Part shown: positions 36,672 through 46,058 of the stretch, in pieces
Layout: every line of letters begins with the position of its first letter
Position numbering within the stretch: position 1 is the first letter of the stretch
From: Mitsuaria sp. GD03876
GTDB taxonomy: Bacteria; Pseudomonadota; Gammaproteobacteria; Burkholderiales; Burkholderiaceae_C
Reading direction: 5' to 3'
Length of the DNA: 64,000 bases
NCBI RefSeq assembly: GCF_029840635.1
Contig: NZ_JAOCCU010000029.1
Span: forward strand, 17,654-81,653
The notes under the pieces: generated by a model
Told to the model about the DNA's origin: nothing
Database searches by the model: none
What the model saw: the letters and a program-made list of their open reading frames with translations, nothing else
Position numbers and translations under genes: made by a program

Positions 36672-38654
36672 GTGGACCGGACGATGACGCATGCCGAGGT
36701 GATGGAGGACATGGCAGGCCGCGCGCAGCAGCGGCTGGCGCTGCTCATGACGCTGGCGGTGCTGGCGTCGATGGCGCTGGCCCTGCCGTTCGCCTCGCTG
36801 CCGCTGCAGGCGCTGCCGCACGTGAGCGGCATCTACGGCGCCGCCACCGCCATGATCGACCTGGCGACCTTCTGGCTGCTGGCCTCCGCGCCGCGGCAGC
36901 CCCGTTCGCACGCGATCCTGGCCGCGGCCTACCTGTTCGCCGGCCTGATGGCCGTGCTGCACGTGCTGACCTTCCCTGGCGCGGTCTTTCCCGGCCAGCC
37001 GGTGCTGGGCTCGCCGCACGCGGTCAGCCTGCTGTTCATCGCCTGGCGGGCCGGTTTCGCCGCCTTCGTCTTCTGGGCCGTGCTGGTCGCCGGCCGGGAG
37101 ACCGCGCCCGGCCCGCGCCAGGCCGGCTCGGCCCCGATCCTGATCGCGCTGCTGGCCACGGTGGCGGCCTTCGCGGTGTCGCAGTGGTCGGACGCCGCGG
37201 CCCTGTCGACGGTCGCCGGGCGGCAGATGTTCAGCGACGTCAGCCGCCACGGCTCGTACGCGAGCGCGGCCTTCGCGGCGCTGGCGACCGCGCTGATCGG
37301 GCTGCGCGGGCTGTTCCGGCGTTCCCTCTTCGTCTGGCTGGTCTTCGTGCTGATGGCCGAGGCCGCGGGCGTCTGGCTGAGCACCTTCAGCGGCGGGCGC
37401 TACACGCTGGCCTGGTACGTCACCCGCGCCGAGGGCCTGGTCGCCAGCACCGTCGTGCTGGTGGTGCTGGCGCGGCACTTCCGCAGCCTGCAACTGGACC
37501 TGGCGGAGACGGTGACGATGCTGCAGGGCCGCACGGAGGCGCTGCAGGCGGAGATCCACCGGCGCGAGCGCGCCGAGGCGCACCTGGCGCAGGCGAAGAA
37601 GCTCGAGGCCGTCGGCCAGTTGGGCGCGGGCCTGGCGCATGACCTGAACAACATCCTGCAGGTGGTGACGGGCCGGCTGTCGATCCTGCAGCGGCGGGCG
37701 GGCGAGGTGGTCGACGCCGACGTGGCGGTGATCCGGCGCAACGTGCGCAAGGGCGAGGCGCTGACCCGGCAGCTGACGCTGCTGTCGGGACGGCGCAGCC
37801 TGAACGCGCGGCCGCTGGATCCGGCGACGGTGCTGCCGGAGATCGCCGAGGGGCTGCGGGCGCTACTGGCGCCGCGCCACGAGGTCCGGCTGAGCCTGGA
37901 GACGCCGTTGCCCGGCATCGAGGCGGACCCGCTGGAGCTCGAGATCGCGCTGACCAACCTGGCGACGAACGCGCGCGACGCGATGCCGGACGGCGGGACG
38001 GTGGAGATCGCCGCGTCCCGGTCGGCGGCGGCCGGCCGCGCGTCGCTGGTCCTGCGGGTGCGCGACAGCGGCGCCGGCATGGCGCCGGAGCTGCTGGAAC
38101 GCGTCTTCGAGCCCTTCTTCACGACTAAGGAACCCGGCAGGGGCACGGGGCTGGGGCTGCCGCAGGTCTACGGCTTCGTGTCGGCCAGCGGCGGCGCGAT
38201 CGAGGTGGACAGCGCGCCGGGCCGCGGCACGACGGTGACGATGACCTTCCCGGTCGACGACGCGAAGGCCGCCGGCCACGCGGAGACGGTGCCGTCGGAC
38301 GGCCTGCGCGCCGGGCAGGTGGTGCTGCTGGTCGACGACAACGACGATGTCCGCGAGGCGTCGGCGCAGTTGCTGGCGGCCGGCGGCTGGGTCGTGCGCA
38401 GCGCCAGGAACGCGACGGAGGCGCTGGCGCTGCTCGAAGGCGAGCTGCGCGCGGACGTGATGATCTCGGACGTCGTGATGCCGGGCGGCATCGACGGCGT
38501 CGCGCTGGCGCGCCGCGCCCGCGGCCTCAAGCCGGACCTGCGCGTGGTGCTGGTCACCGGCTACAGCGACGCCGCCGCGACCGCGAGCGCGGAAGGCCTG
38601 CCGGTGATCAGGAAGCCGTACGACCTGGCGGCGCTGGGGCGGGCGCTCCAGTGA
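36672..38654 (+). CDS. Hybrid histidine kinase with MASE4-like membrane sensor
   Basis: A 660-aa hybrid sensor kinase. Residues about 20-280 hold seven or so membrane helices (LALLMTLAVLASMALALPFA; AGLMAVLHVLTFPGAVFPGQ), a MASE4-like sensor. A short coiled linker leads to the HisKA domain with phospho-acceptor His323 in GLAHDLNNILQVV, then the ATPase with N-box NLATNARDAMPDGG and GTGLGLPQVYGF. A C-terminal receiver has Asp600 in MISDVVMPGG. The start is a GTG at 36672 or the ATG at 36684. No partner regulator is adjacent, so output may be the receiver itself or a distant regulator. Confidence 0.9.
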   Translation: MDRTMTHAEVMEDMAGRAQQRLALLMTLAVLASMALALPFASLPLQALPHVSGIYGAATAMIDLATFWLLASAPRQPRSHAILAAAYLFAGLMAVLHVLTFPGAVFPGQPVLGSPHAVSLLFIAWRAGFAAFVFWAVLVAGRETAPGPRQAGSAPILIALLATVAAFAVSQWSDAAALSTVAGRQMFSDVSRHGSYASAAFAALATALIGLRGLFRRSLFVWLVFVLMAEAAGVWLSTFSGGRYTLAWYVTRAEGLVASTVVLVVLARHFRSLQLDLAETVTMLQGRTEALQAEIHRRERAEAHLAQAKKLEAVGQLGAGLAHDLNNILQVVTGRLSILQRRAGEVVDADVAVIRRNVRKGEALTRQLTLLSGRRSLNARPLDPATVLPEIAEGLRALLAPRHEVRLSLETPLPGIEADPLELEIALTNLATNARDAMPDGGTVEIAASRSAAAGRASLVLRVRDSGAGMAPELLERVFEPFFTTKEPGRGTGLGLPQVYGFVSASGGAIEVDSAPGRGTTVTMTFPVDDAKAAGHAETVPSDGLRAGQVVLLVDDNDDVREASAQLLAAGGWVVRSARNATEALALLEGELRADVMISDVVMPGGIDGVALARRARGLKPDLRVVLVTGYSDAAATASAEGLPVIRKPYDLAALGRALQ

Positions 38655-38682
38655 GCGCCGCCCGGCACCGCCCGGGGCATCC

Positions 38683-40359
38683 TCACCACTCCGCCCGCAT
38701 CGCCCCCTGCGTCTTCGACGCATCGAACACCATCCGTCCCGGCCAGGTCGGCCAGTAGCTGCCCAGGCTCGCGTTCTGCGGATTCCCGGTCCAGGCGAAC
38801 GCGCCGATCGACCGCATCATCGCGTCCGACAGCGCCAGCCGGCCCGGCTTGTTGGCCTCGCTGAAGGCGAAGGACAGCGCGCTGCGGCCGAAGTTGCCGA
38901 ACACGAACGGCAGGTCCATCGCATGCGCCGCGCCGTACACCGTGTCGAACGGCGCCGGCTCCTCGTCCCAGTCGAAGCGGTAGTACCAGGTCTGCCACGG
39001 CTGCTGGAAGGACAGCGCGTTCATCGACTCGATCGTCCCCTTGCCGAAGACCGCCGTCGTCGCCACCGACGAGATCGTGTTCCAGCCCGTGACCGGCCGG
39101 TCCACCGGCAGGAACAGCGGGTTCAGGAAATCCGCCTCCGTCAGCGTCGGCGGCGCGTCGGGATCGAACTGGTACTGCATCGTGAAGCGGTCGTACTCGC
39201 TCGCCTTGAACGGGCCGAACAGCTTGCCCTCGTCCCGCGTGTTGCCCGCCAGCATCGGCACGCGGTTGTACTGGCCCGTCCAGATCGCGGCGATCGGACT
39301 GGACGGCAGCACCGTGCCGTCGGCGAAGACCGCCGGCGCCGGCACGCCCACCGCCCGTTCCGCCTGCACCAGCTGCTGCGCCGTGCGCGAACGCAGGAAG
39401 TCCGCCACCTGCTGCCGCGTCTGCGTGAGCAGGTAGAGCTCCGCGGAAACGTCGTCCCAGGCCCGGCCGTCGGCGATCAGCAGCTTGTGCATCAGCGCGC
39501 CGGCGTACAGCTTGGCCGTCAGCCCGTCGGTGGTCTGCATGCCGCCGCTCATCGACACCGCCTTGTGGAACAGCCCCCGCGCCAGCGGCGACACCAGCAG
39601 CGCCCAGGTGTTCACCGAGCCGGCGGACTCGCCCATCACCGTGACGTTGCCCGGATCGCCGCCGAAGGCCGCGATGTTGGTCCGGATGTACTTGAGCGCC
39701 TGCAGGTGGTCCAGGTTGCCGAAGTTGCCGGAGTCGTTGCGGGGCTCGCCGGTCTTGAGCTGTCCCATGTCCAGCCAGCCGAACAGCCCGAGCCGGTAGT
39801 TGATCGTCACCACCACCGCCCGCGCCTTCGCTGCCAGCGGGCCGCCCTGGTAGATCGGGTCCGACGAGTAGCCGCTGATGTTGCTGCCGCCGTGGATGAA
39901 GACGATCACCGGCAGCGGGCCGGCGTTGTCCGCGGGGCGCCAGACGTTGAGCGTCAGGCAGTCCTCCGAGCCCACCAGTTGCCCGAAGCCGTCGCGCACC
40001 GACAGCCCGAACGGCGCGTTGTCCGGCGCGGGGCTGAAGAAGCGCCCCGACTGCGCGCACGACGGGCCGAAGGCCGTCGCATCGCGCGCGCCCGCCCAGG
40101 CGTCGGGATCGACCGGCGGCTTCCAGCGCAGCGCGCCGGTTGGCGGCTTGGCGTACGGCAGGCCGAGCCACCGGAAGGTGCCGGTGCGGGCCTCCGCCGC
40201 GCCGCGCACCAGCCCCTGGGCGGTGGCGCGCCACAGGCGCGGGTCGACGGACGCGGCGCCCGCCGTCGCCTCGGCGGCCATGGCCGCGGGGGCGGCGGCC
40301 GCGAGCAGCGCGGCGCCGGCAAGGACAAGGGCATGGGCCATCCAACGGAATCTCGGCAT
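38683..40359 (-). CDS. Secreted type-B carboxylesterase (copy 1)
   Basis: A 558-aa alpha/beta hydrolase with a signal peptide (LVLAGAALLAAAAPAAMAAE). Catalytic features are visible: oxyanion hole in FIHGGSNISG, nucleophile Ser in GESAGSVNTW, and the likely His in AAHAMDLPFVFGNF. An AGGAGACAACG site precedes the ATG. It would split an ester (lipid, aromatic or polyester) in the periplasm or outside. It is closely related along its whole length to the esterase at 50277, suggesting duplication. It follows the ligase-dehydrogenase gene by 62 bases and probably shares its transcript. Confidence 0.93.
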   Translation of the reverse strand: MPRFRWMAHALVLAGAALLAAAAPAAMAAEATAGAASVDPRLWRATAQGLVRGAAEARTGTFRWLGLPYAKPPTGALRWKPPVDPDAWAGARDATAFGPSCAQSGRFFSPAPDNAPFGLSVRDGFGQLVGSEDCLTLNVWRPADNAGPLPVIVFIHGGSNISGYSSDPIYQGGPLAAKARAVVVTINYRLGLFGWLDMGQLKTGEPRNDSGNFGNLDHLQALKYIRTNIAAFGGDPGNVTVMGESAGSVNTWALLVSPLARGLFHKAVSMSGGMQTTDGLTAKLYAGALMHKLLIADGRAWDDVSAELYLLTQTRQQVADFLRSRTAQQLVQAERAVGVPAPAVFADGTVLPSSPIAAIWTGQYNRVPMLAGNTRDEGKLFGPFKASEYDRFTMQYQFDPDAPPTLTEADFLNPLFLPVDRPVTGWNTISSVATTAVFGKGTIESMNALSFQQPWQTWYYRFDWDEEPAPFDTVYGAAHAMDLPFVFGNFGRSALSFAFSEANKPGRLALSDAMMRSIGAFAWTGNPQNASLGSYWPTWPGRMVFDASKTQGAMRAEW

Positions 40360-40421
40360 CGTTGTCTCCTGGTCGTTGTCGTTGGGGAACAAGCGCTCAG
40401 GCAGCGGCCCGTGCCGCGGCC

Positions 40422-42989
40422 CTACGCGGGGGGTACGCCTTCCGGACGGAGGTGGCGGGCCTCGAAGGCCGCCGCGAGCTGCTGGTCCACCTGGACGCTG
40501 CCCGCGCCGGGGATGGAGTCGCCGGCCCGCTCGCTGATGTCTTCCCAGTGGGACTGCACGCGCTGGGCCGCGTCCGGCGCCATGCCGATGTAGCGGCCCG
40601 CCGTCAGCGACACATAGGCCCGCGCGTAGTGGCCGGCGCCGGCGCACAGGATGGCCCGCGTGGGCGCGTCGCCGCCCACCAGCGCGAGCAGCGCGGGACT
40701 GACCGCCTCGGGCACCAGCGCGCGCTTGGCCTCGGGGGTCAGCAGGCTGTCGGTCATGCCGGTGGCCGCGGTCGGCGCCAGGCAGTTGACGCGGATGTCG
40801 TACTTCGCACCCTCCAGCGCCAGCGTCTGCATCAGGCCGACCACCGCCATCTTCGCGGCGCCGTAGTTGGCCTGGCCGAAGTTGCCGTACAGGCCGGAGG
40901 ACGAGCTGGTCATCACGATGCGCCCGTGGTTCTGCCGCCGCATCACCTCCCACACCGCCTTGGAGCAGATCACCGAGCCCATCAGGTGCACGTCCAGCAC
41001 CAGCCGGAACTCGTCCAGGCTCATCTTGGCGAAGCTCTTGTCGCGCAGGATGCCGGCGTTGTTGACCAGGATGTCGATCCGGCCCCAGCGCCGGCGCGTG
41101 TCGGCCACCACCGCCTGGATCTGCGCCTCGTCGGTGACGGAGGCCTGGTGCGCCACCGCCTCGCCGCCGGCGCGCGCGATCTCCTCGGCCACGCCCGCGG
41201 CGCTGTCGCCCAGGTCCACCAGCACCACGCGCGCGCCCTGCCCTGCCAGGAACTTCGCATGCGCGCGGCCCAGCCCGGCGCCCGCGCCGGTGACGATGGC
41301 CACGCGGCCCTGCAGCGGCATCGCGCCGCCCTCTCGCGGCGGCTGCGCGTACGCGGCCAGCGGCGGCTCGCGCAGCTCGCGGCGCAGCACCTTGCCCACC
41401 GACGAGGTCGGCAGGCTCTCCAGGAACACCACGTGGCGCGGCACCTTGTAGGCGGCCAGTTGCTCGCGGCAGTGCGCCAGCACGTCGGCCTCGGTCAATG
41501 CCGCGTCGCGCTTCACGACGAAGGCGCGCACCGCCTCGCCGGTCTTCTCGTCGGGCACGCCGATGACCGCGCAGCCGGCCACGCCGGGCAACGCGGCGAT
41601 CACGCCCTCGACCTCGTTCGGGTACACGTTGAAGCCCGACACCAGCACCATGTCCTTCTGCCGGTCGCAGATGCGCAGCAGGCCCTGCTCGTCCAGCAGG
41701 CCGATGTCGCCGGTGCGGAAGTAGCCGTCCGCGGTGAACGCCACCTCGTTGGCCTGCGGCTGGTGCCAGTAGCCGCGCATCACCTGCGGGCCCTTGACGC
41801 AGATCTCGCCCTGCTCGCCCGGTGGCAGCGGCCGCCCCGCGGCGTCGGCGATGCGCACGTCGGTCGACGGCACCGGCAGGCCCACCGTGCCGCTGAAGCG
41901 CGTCTGCGCGAACGAGTTCACCGTCAGCACCGGCGCGGTCTCGCTCAGGCCGTAGCCCTCCAGGATGTGCCGGCCGACGCGCTCGCACCAGCGCTCGGAG
42001 GTCGCGCGCTGCACCGCCGCGCCGCCGCCGATCGCCAGCTTCACCCGCCGCAGGTGCTCGTCCCGCAGCTGCGGCAGCGCCAGCAGGATGCCGAACAGCG
42101 TGTTGACGCCGGTCACGGCGGTCACCCGCTCATGGGTGAAGGCGCGGGACAGCGCCTCGGCATTGCGCGGATCGGCCACCAGCACGTTGCGCGCGCCGAA
42201 GGTCGCGAAGGTCAGCAGGTTCACCGTCAACGCGAAGATGTGATACAGCGGCAGCGCCGTCAGGATCGCCTCCGCGCCCGGCGTGATCGCGCCGCCCAGC
42301 ATCGCGCGCATCTGCAGGATGTTGGCCACCAGGTTGCCGTGCGTCAGCTCCGCGCCCTTGGACAGGCCGGTCGTGCCGCCGGTGTACTGCAGCAGCGCCA
42401 GGTCCTCGCGCCGCAACGGCGGCGGCGTCCAGCCGGCGGCCTCCGCGCCGCGCGCCAGCGCGTCGTCGAAGGACACGGCGCTCACCCGCCCGCGCGCGAC
42501 GCTCGCCGGCGTGCTGCCCACCACGACGATGCGGTCGACCTCGGCCGCGTCCAGCGCGTTCACCGCGACCGGCAAGGCCTGCGGCGACACCACCAGCACC
42601 CGCGCGCCGCAGTCGCGCAGCTGGTGACGCAACTCGCGCACCGTGTACTGCGGATTCACGCTGACCTGCACCGCGCCGGCCTTCAGGCAACCGAGCAGCA
42701 CGATGGGGAAGGCCATCACGTTGCCCAGCATCACCGCGACGCGGTCGCCCGGCCGCACGCCGGCGACCGCGCCGAGCCACGCGGCCCAGGCGTTCGCGCG
42801 GGCATGCAGCTCGGCGAAGCCCAGGTGCTCGTCGCCGCTCGTCACCGCGACCTGCGCGGCGAACGGCGCGGTCATCGCCTCCAGCAGCGCCGGCAGGTTG
42901 TCGAAGGCGGCGGCGTCGATCTCGGCCTCGGCGCCGGGCGGGTAATGCGCGAGCCAGGGGCGCGCGGCGGTCGGAGTCCTGGAAGTCAT
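40422..42989 (-). CDS. Fused acyl-CoA ligase and short-chain dehydrogenase
   Basis: An 855-aa bifunctional enzyme. Residues about 1-540 are an AMP-forming acyl-CoA synthetase: P-loop LLQYTGGTTGLSKGAELTHG, then YGLSETAPVLT, the TGDIG motif and the terminal SSVGKVLRREL with the catalytic Lys. After a short Pro-rich linker, residues 557-820 are an SDR: TGAGAGLGRAHA cofactor loop, NNAGIL and active-site SSSSGLYGNFGQANYGAAK. The SDR begins with Met557 preceded by GAGAGGG, so it may also be made alone. The SDR resembles (3R)-hydroxyacyl-CoA dehydrogenases; it could oxidise the CoA ester formed by the first half. Neither half looks broken. Confidence 0.92.
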   Translation of the reverse strand: MTSRTPTAARPWLAHYPPGAEAEIDAAAFDNLPALLEAMTAPFAAQVAVTSGDEHLGFAELHARANAWAAWLGAVAGVRPGDRVAVMLGNVMAFPIVLLGCLKAGAVQVSVNPQYTVRELRHQLRDCGARVLVVSPQALPVAVNALDAAEVDRIVVVGSTPASVARGRVSAVSFDDALARGAEAAGWTPPPLRREDLALLQYTGGTTGLSKGAELTHGNLVANILQMRAMLGGAITPGAEAILTALPLYHIFALTVNLLTFATFGARNVLVADPRNAEALSRAFTHERVTAVTGVNTLFGILLALPQLRDEHLRRVKLAIGGGAAVQRATSERWCERVGRHILEGYGLSETAPVLTVNSFAQTRFSGTVGLPVPSTDVRIADAAGRPLPPGEQGEICVKGPQVMRGYWHQPQANEVAFTADGYFRTGDIGLLDEQGLLRICDRQKDMVLVSGFNVYPNEVEGVIAALPGVAGCAVIGVPDEKTGEAVRAFVVKRDAALTEADVLAHCREQLAAYKVPRHVVFLESLPTSSVGKVLRRELREPPLAAYAQPPREGGAMPLQGRVAIVTGAGAGLGRAHAKFLAGQGARVVLVDLGDSAAGVAEEIARAGGEAVAHQASVTDEAQIQAVVADTRRRWGRIDILVNNAGILRDKSFAKMSLDEFRLVLDVHLMGSVICSKAVWEVMRRQNHGRIVMTSSSSGLYGNFGQANYGAAKMAVVGLMQTLALEGAKYDIRVNCLAPTAATGMTDSLLTPEAKRALVPEAVSPALLALVGGDAPTRAILCAGAGHYARAYVSLTAGRYIGMAPDAAQRVQSHWEDISERAGDSIPGAGSVQVDQQLAAAFEARHLRPEGVPPA

Positions 42990-43119
42990 GTCGATGAGGA
43001 ATGGAAAGACGAAAACGGACGTGAGTCGGCGAACAGGCGGGGGCGGGGGCGTGGTCGCGGGCCCGGGCGCGACGCCGCGTGCGGCGCGGCCGGGCGGCCG
43101 GCGATGGCGGCGAGGCGCG

Positions 43120-43896
43120 TCACACCTCCAGCCACTCCTTGCGAACGGCGGTGTCGTCGAGCAGGCGCTGCGGCGTGCCGTCGAAGACGATGCTGCCGTG
43201 CCCCATCACGAGCACGCGGTCGGAGATGGACAGCGCGATGGTCAGCTTCTGCTCGATCAACAGCACCGAGACGCCGCGCGCCTTCAGCGTCTGCAGGTAC
43301 TGCCCCACCAGCTCGACGATCTTGGGCGCCAGCCCCTCCGTCGGCTCGTCGATGAGGATCAGCTCGGGATCGCCCATCAGCGCGCGGCACAGCGTCAGCA
43401 TCTGCTGCTCGCCGCCGGAGAGCACGCCGGCCTCGACATGCTCGCGCTCCTTCAGCCGCGGGAACATCGCGTACATGTCGTCGAAGGTCCAGCCGCCGGG
43501 CCGACGCGGGGCGAGCGCCTCGCCGGACCGCCCCAAGAGGCGCTCACCCCCTCGGGGGGCGGGCGCCGTACCCGGCGACCTGGGGGCCCGCTTCTGGCCC
43601 AGCATCAGGTTCTGGTGCACGGTCAGCCGCGGGAAGATGTCGCGGCTCTCCGGCACGTAGGCGATGCCGCGGTGCGCGATCTCGTAGGGCGCCAGGCCGT
43701 TGAGCGGCCGGCCCTGCCAGCGCAGCCCGCCGCGCGCGTCCACCATGCCCATGATGGCCTTGGCGGTCGTGGAGCGGCCCGATCCGTTGCGCCCCAGCAG
43801 GGCCACGATCTCCCCGGGCGCGACGCGCAGGTGCACGCCGTGCAGCACGTGGCTCTTGCCATAGAAGGCATGCAGGTCGTCGATCTCGAGCGCCAT
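43120..43896 (-). CDS. livF: Liv-type ABC importer ATPase LivF (with an in-frame insertion)
   Basis: ATP-binding subunit of a branched-chain-amino-acid-type importer (258 aa). Walker A reads LLGRNGSGRSTTAKAIM, with Arg in place of the usual Lys (GxGK) just before the conserved Ser-Thr, a notable change. The signature LSGGEQQML and Walker B LILIDEPTEGLAP are intact. Between LGQK and GGWTFDD, after the Q-loop, about 30 extra residues rich in Arg/Pro/Gly interrupt a conserved stretch (see the repeat entry). It starts after GGAGGAGG and overlaps livG by one base. Substrate is unlikely to be leucine given the esterase/CoA-ligase neighbours. Confidence 0.92.
   Translation of the reverse strand: MALEIDDLHAFYGKSHVLHGVHLRVAPGEIVALLGRNGSGRSTTAKAIMGMVDARGGLRWQGRPLNGLAPYEIAHRGIAYVPESRDIFPRLTVHQNLMLGQKRAPRSPGTAPAPRGGERLLGRSGEALAPRRPGGWTFDDMYAMFPRLKEREHVEAGVLSGGEQQMLTLCRALMGDPELILIDEPTEGLAPKIVELVGQYLQTLKARGVSVLLIEQKLTIALSISDRVLVMGHGSIVFDGTPQRLLDDTAVRKEWLEV
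43501..43592. repeat. Hairpin-rich REP-like insertion inside livF
   Basis: About 90 bases that split the conserved LivF sequence without breaking the frame. It contains the inverted repeat GAGCGCCTC (43513-43521) with GAGGCGCTC (43537-43545), then CCCCCTCGGGGGG, a palindrome-like motif, and CGGGCGCCG. The C5-TC-G6 block resembles a common intergenic repeat of Comamonadaceae-type genomes. I infer an insertion of a non-autonomous repeat into the coding region. The borders are approximate. Confidence 0.65.
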
Positions 43897-44666
43897 CAGT
43901 GGCCTCCTCCTTGCGCGTCGGCCACGGCGGAGCCGAGGTAGGCCTCCTGCACCCGCGCGTCGGCGCGGACCTTCTCCGGCGTGTCGAAGGCGATCACCTC
44001 GCCGTACACGACCACCGCGATCCGGTCGGCCAGGCCGAACACCACGCCCATGTCGTGCTCCACCGTCAGCAGCGTGCGGCCTTGCATGACGTCCTTGATC
44101 AGCGCGATGAAATGGCGCGTCTCGGCGCGGCTCATGCCCGCCGTCGGCTCGTCGAGCAGCACCACGCTGGCACCGCCGGCGATGGTGATGCCGACCTCCA
44201 GCGCGCGCTGCTCGGCGTAGGTCAGGTCCATCGCCTTCACGTCGCGCCGGGCCTCCAGCCGCAGCTGCTGCAGCAGCTGCTCGGTGCGTTCGTTCGCGTC
44301 CCGCAGGCCCGACAGCAGCTTCAGGAAGCTGTAGCGATGGCCCAGGCTCCACAGCACCGCGCAGCGCAGGTTCTCGTACACCGACAGCGTCGGGAACAGG
44401 TTGCTGATCTGGAAGCTGCGCGAGAGCCCCAGGCGGTTGATCTCGAACGGCGTACGTCCGTCGATGCGCTGGCCGTGCAGCAGCACCTCGCCGCTGGTGG
44501 GCGCGAAGCGGCCGCTGATCAGGTTGAACAGCGTGGACTTGCCCGCGCCGTTGGGACCGATGACGGCGACGCGCTCACCGGGCTTCACCTGCAGGTGGCA
44601 GCCGCGGATGATCTCCGCGCGGCCGAAGCGCTTGCGCAGGTCCTTCAGTTCGAGCGCGTAGCTCAT
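43896..44666 (-). CDS. livG: Liv-type ABC importer ATPase LivG
   Basis: Second ATPase (256 aa). Walker A GPNGAGKSTLFNLISGRF, the Q-loop and LivG-typical LSRSFQISNLFPTLSVYENL, the signature region (LTYAEQRALEVGI, diverged LSxGxQ, as usual in LivG), Walker B VVLLDEPTAGMS and the switch HDMGVV are all seen. It overlaps livM by four bases and livF by one. Length is normal and no residue of the ATP site is missing. Confidence 0.95.
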   Translation of the reverse strand: MSYALELKDLRKRFGRAEIIRGCHLQVKPGERVAVIGPNGAGKSTLFNLISGRFAPTSGEVLLHGQRIDGRTPFEINRLGLSRSFQISNLFPTLSVYENLRCAVLWSLGHRYSFLKLLSGLRDANERTEQLLQQLRLEARRDVKAMDLTYAEQRALEVGITIAGGASVVLLDEPTAGMSRAETRHFIALIKDVMQGRTLLTVEHDMGVVFGLADRIAVVVYGEVIAFDTPEKVRADARVQEAYLGSAVADAQGGGH

Positions 44667-46057
44667 CGCGCGTCCCTCCGCCTAGTCTCTTCCTCGATGA
44701 CCGCCTGCGCGGCCTCCCAGCGATCCGCGAAGCGCCGCCGCGCGACGCTGAACAACGCCAGGCCGGCCACCATCGCGATCGCCGCGGCGATCCAGTGCCC
44801 GGGCGCCTTGGCGTTCAGCGGCAGGCCGAGGAAGGTCAGCGCCGGGCCGAGCGCGGCGTTCAGCTGCAGGTGGTAGACCATCTCGATCAGCGTCGCGGCG
44901 CCGAGCAGCGCCGTCAGCAGCGTCGCGGCCAGCGCCAGGTAGGCCGGCAGCAGCGCCTTCAGCCGGCCGTGCGCCGCGACGCGGACGTTGGCCATCACCA
45001 GGCTGGCCAGCCCGCCCGGCGCCCACAGCACCATCGCCACGAAGGCGATGCCCAGGTACAGCAGCCAGGCGCGCGTGAACTCCGACAGCAGCGCGAAGGC
45101 CAGCACCATCAGCACGCCGCCGATGATCGGCCCCATGAAGAAGGTGGTGCCGCCGACGAAGGTGAACAGCAGGTAGGCGCCGGAGCGCGACGCGCCCACC
45201 ACCTCGGCGGTGACGATCTCGGCGTTCAGCGCGGTCAGCCCGCCGGCGATGCCGGCGAAGAACGCAGAGATCACGAACACCAGGTAGCGCACGCGGCGGG
45301 TGTCGTAGCCGATGAACAGCACGCGCTCGGGGTTGTCGCGCACCGCGTTGCTGATGCGGCCCAGCGGCGTGCGCGTGAAGGCGTACATCGCCGCCGTGCA
45401 CGCGAAGGTGTAGAGCGCGATCAGGCCGTACATCTGGATCTGCGGGCCGTAGCTCAGGCCCAGGCCGGGCAGGAAACCCGCCGCCTCGGCCGCGGCGACA
45501 CGGTTGCCGGAGATGCCGCCCTCGCCGCCGAAGAACTCGGGGAACATCAGCGCGGACGCCCACACCAGTTCGCCGATGCCCAGCGTGATCATCGCGAAGG
45601 GCGTGCCGGCCTTCTTCGTGCTGACGTGGCCGAGGACCATCGCGAGCGCCATCGCGGCCAGGCCGCCGGCGACGGGCACCAGGCTCACCGGCAGCGGCAA
45701 CCGGCCGTCGGCCACCAGGTTCAGCGCATGCATGCCCATGAAGGCGCCGAAGCCGGCGTACACCGCGTGGCCGAAGCTCAGCATGCCGCCCTGCCCCAGC
45801 AGCATGTTGTAGGACAGGCACACGATGATCGCGATGCCGATCTGGCTCAGGATGGTCTGCCCCAGGCCGCCGCTGAACACCAGCGGCGCGACCGCCAGCA
45901 GCAGCGCGAAGCCGCCCCAGACGAGCACGGGACCGACGGCCCGCCGCCCGCTCGCCGACGGCGACGCGGAGGCGGGGAGCGAGGTGGGCGAGGACGCGGA
46001 GGACGGCGAGGACGAGGACATCGATGAGGACGGGAGATGCGTGGCGGGCGTGCTCAT
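44663..46057 (-). CDS. livM: Liv-type ABC importer permease LivM
   Basis: Inner-membrane permease (464 aa), longer than usual LivM (about 330-420). It begins with a low-complexity Ser/Pro stretch (MSSSSPSSASSPTSLPAS) that has no family match, followed by about ten membrane helices and the LivM core NMLLGQGGMLSFGHAVYAGF and RISNAVRDNPERVLFIGYD. The C-terminal extension contains two further helices (about 370-440) before the end. It overlaps livG at its stop and lies 1 base from livH. Confidence 0.93.
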   Translation of the reverse strand: MSTPATHLPSSSMSSSSPSSASSPTSLPASASPSASGRRAVGPVLVWGGFALLLAVAPLVFSGGLGQTILSQIGIAIIVCLSYNMLLGQGGMLSFGHAVYAGFGAFMGMHALNLVADGRLPLPVSLVPVAGGLAAMALAMVLGHVSTKKAGTPFAMITLGIGELVWASALMFPEFFGGEGGISGNRVAAAEAAGFLPGLGLSYGPQIQMYGLIALYTFACTAAMYAFTRTPLGRISNAVRDNPERVLFIGYDTRRVRYLVFVISAFFAGIAGGLTALNAEIVTAEVVGASRSGAYLLFTFVGGTTFFMGPIIGGVLMVLAFALLSEFTRAWLLYLGIAFVAMVLWAPGGLASLVMANVRVAAHGRLKALLPAYLALAATLLTALLGAATLIEMVYHLQLNAALGPALTFLGLPLNAKAPGHWIAAAIAMVAGLALFSVARRRFADRWEAAQAVIEEETRRRDAR

Positions 46058-46058
46058 G

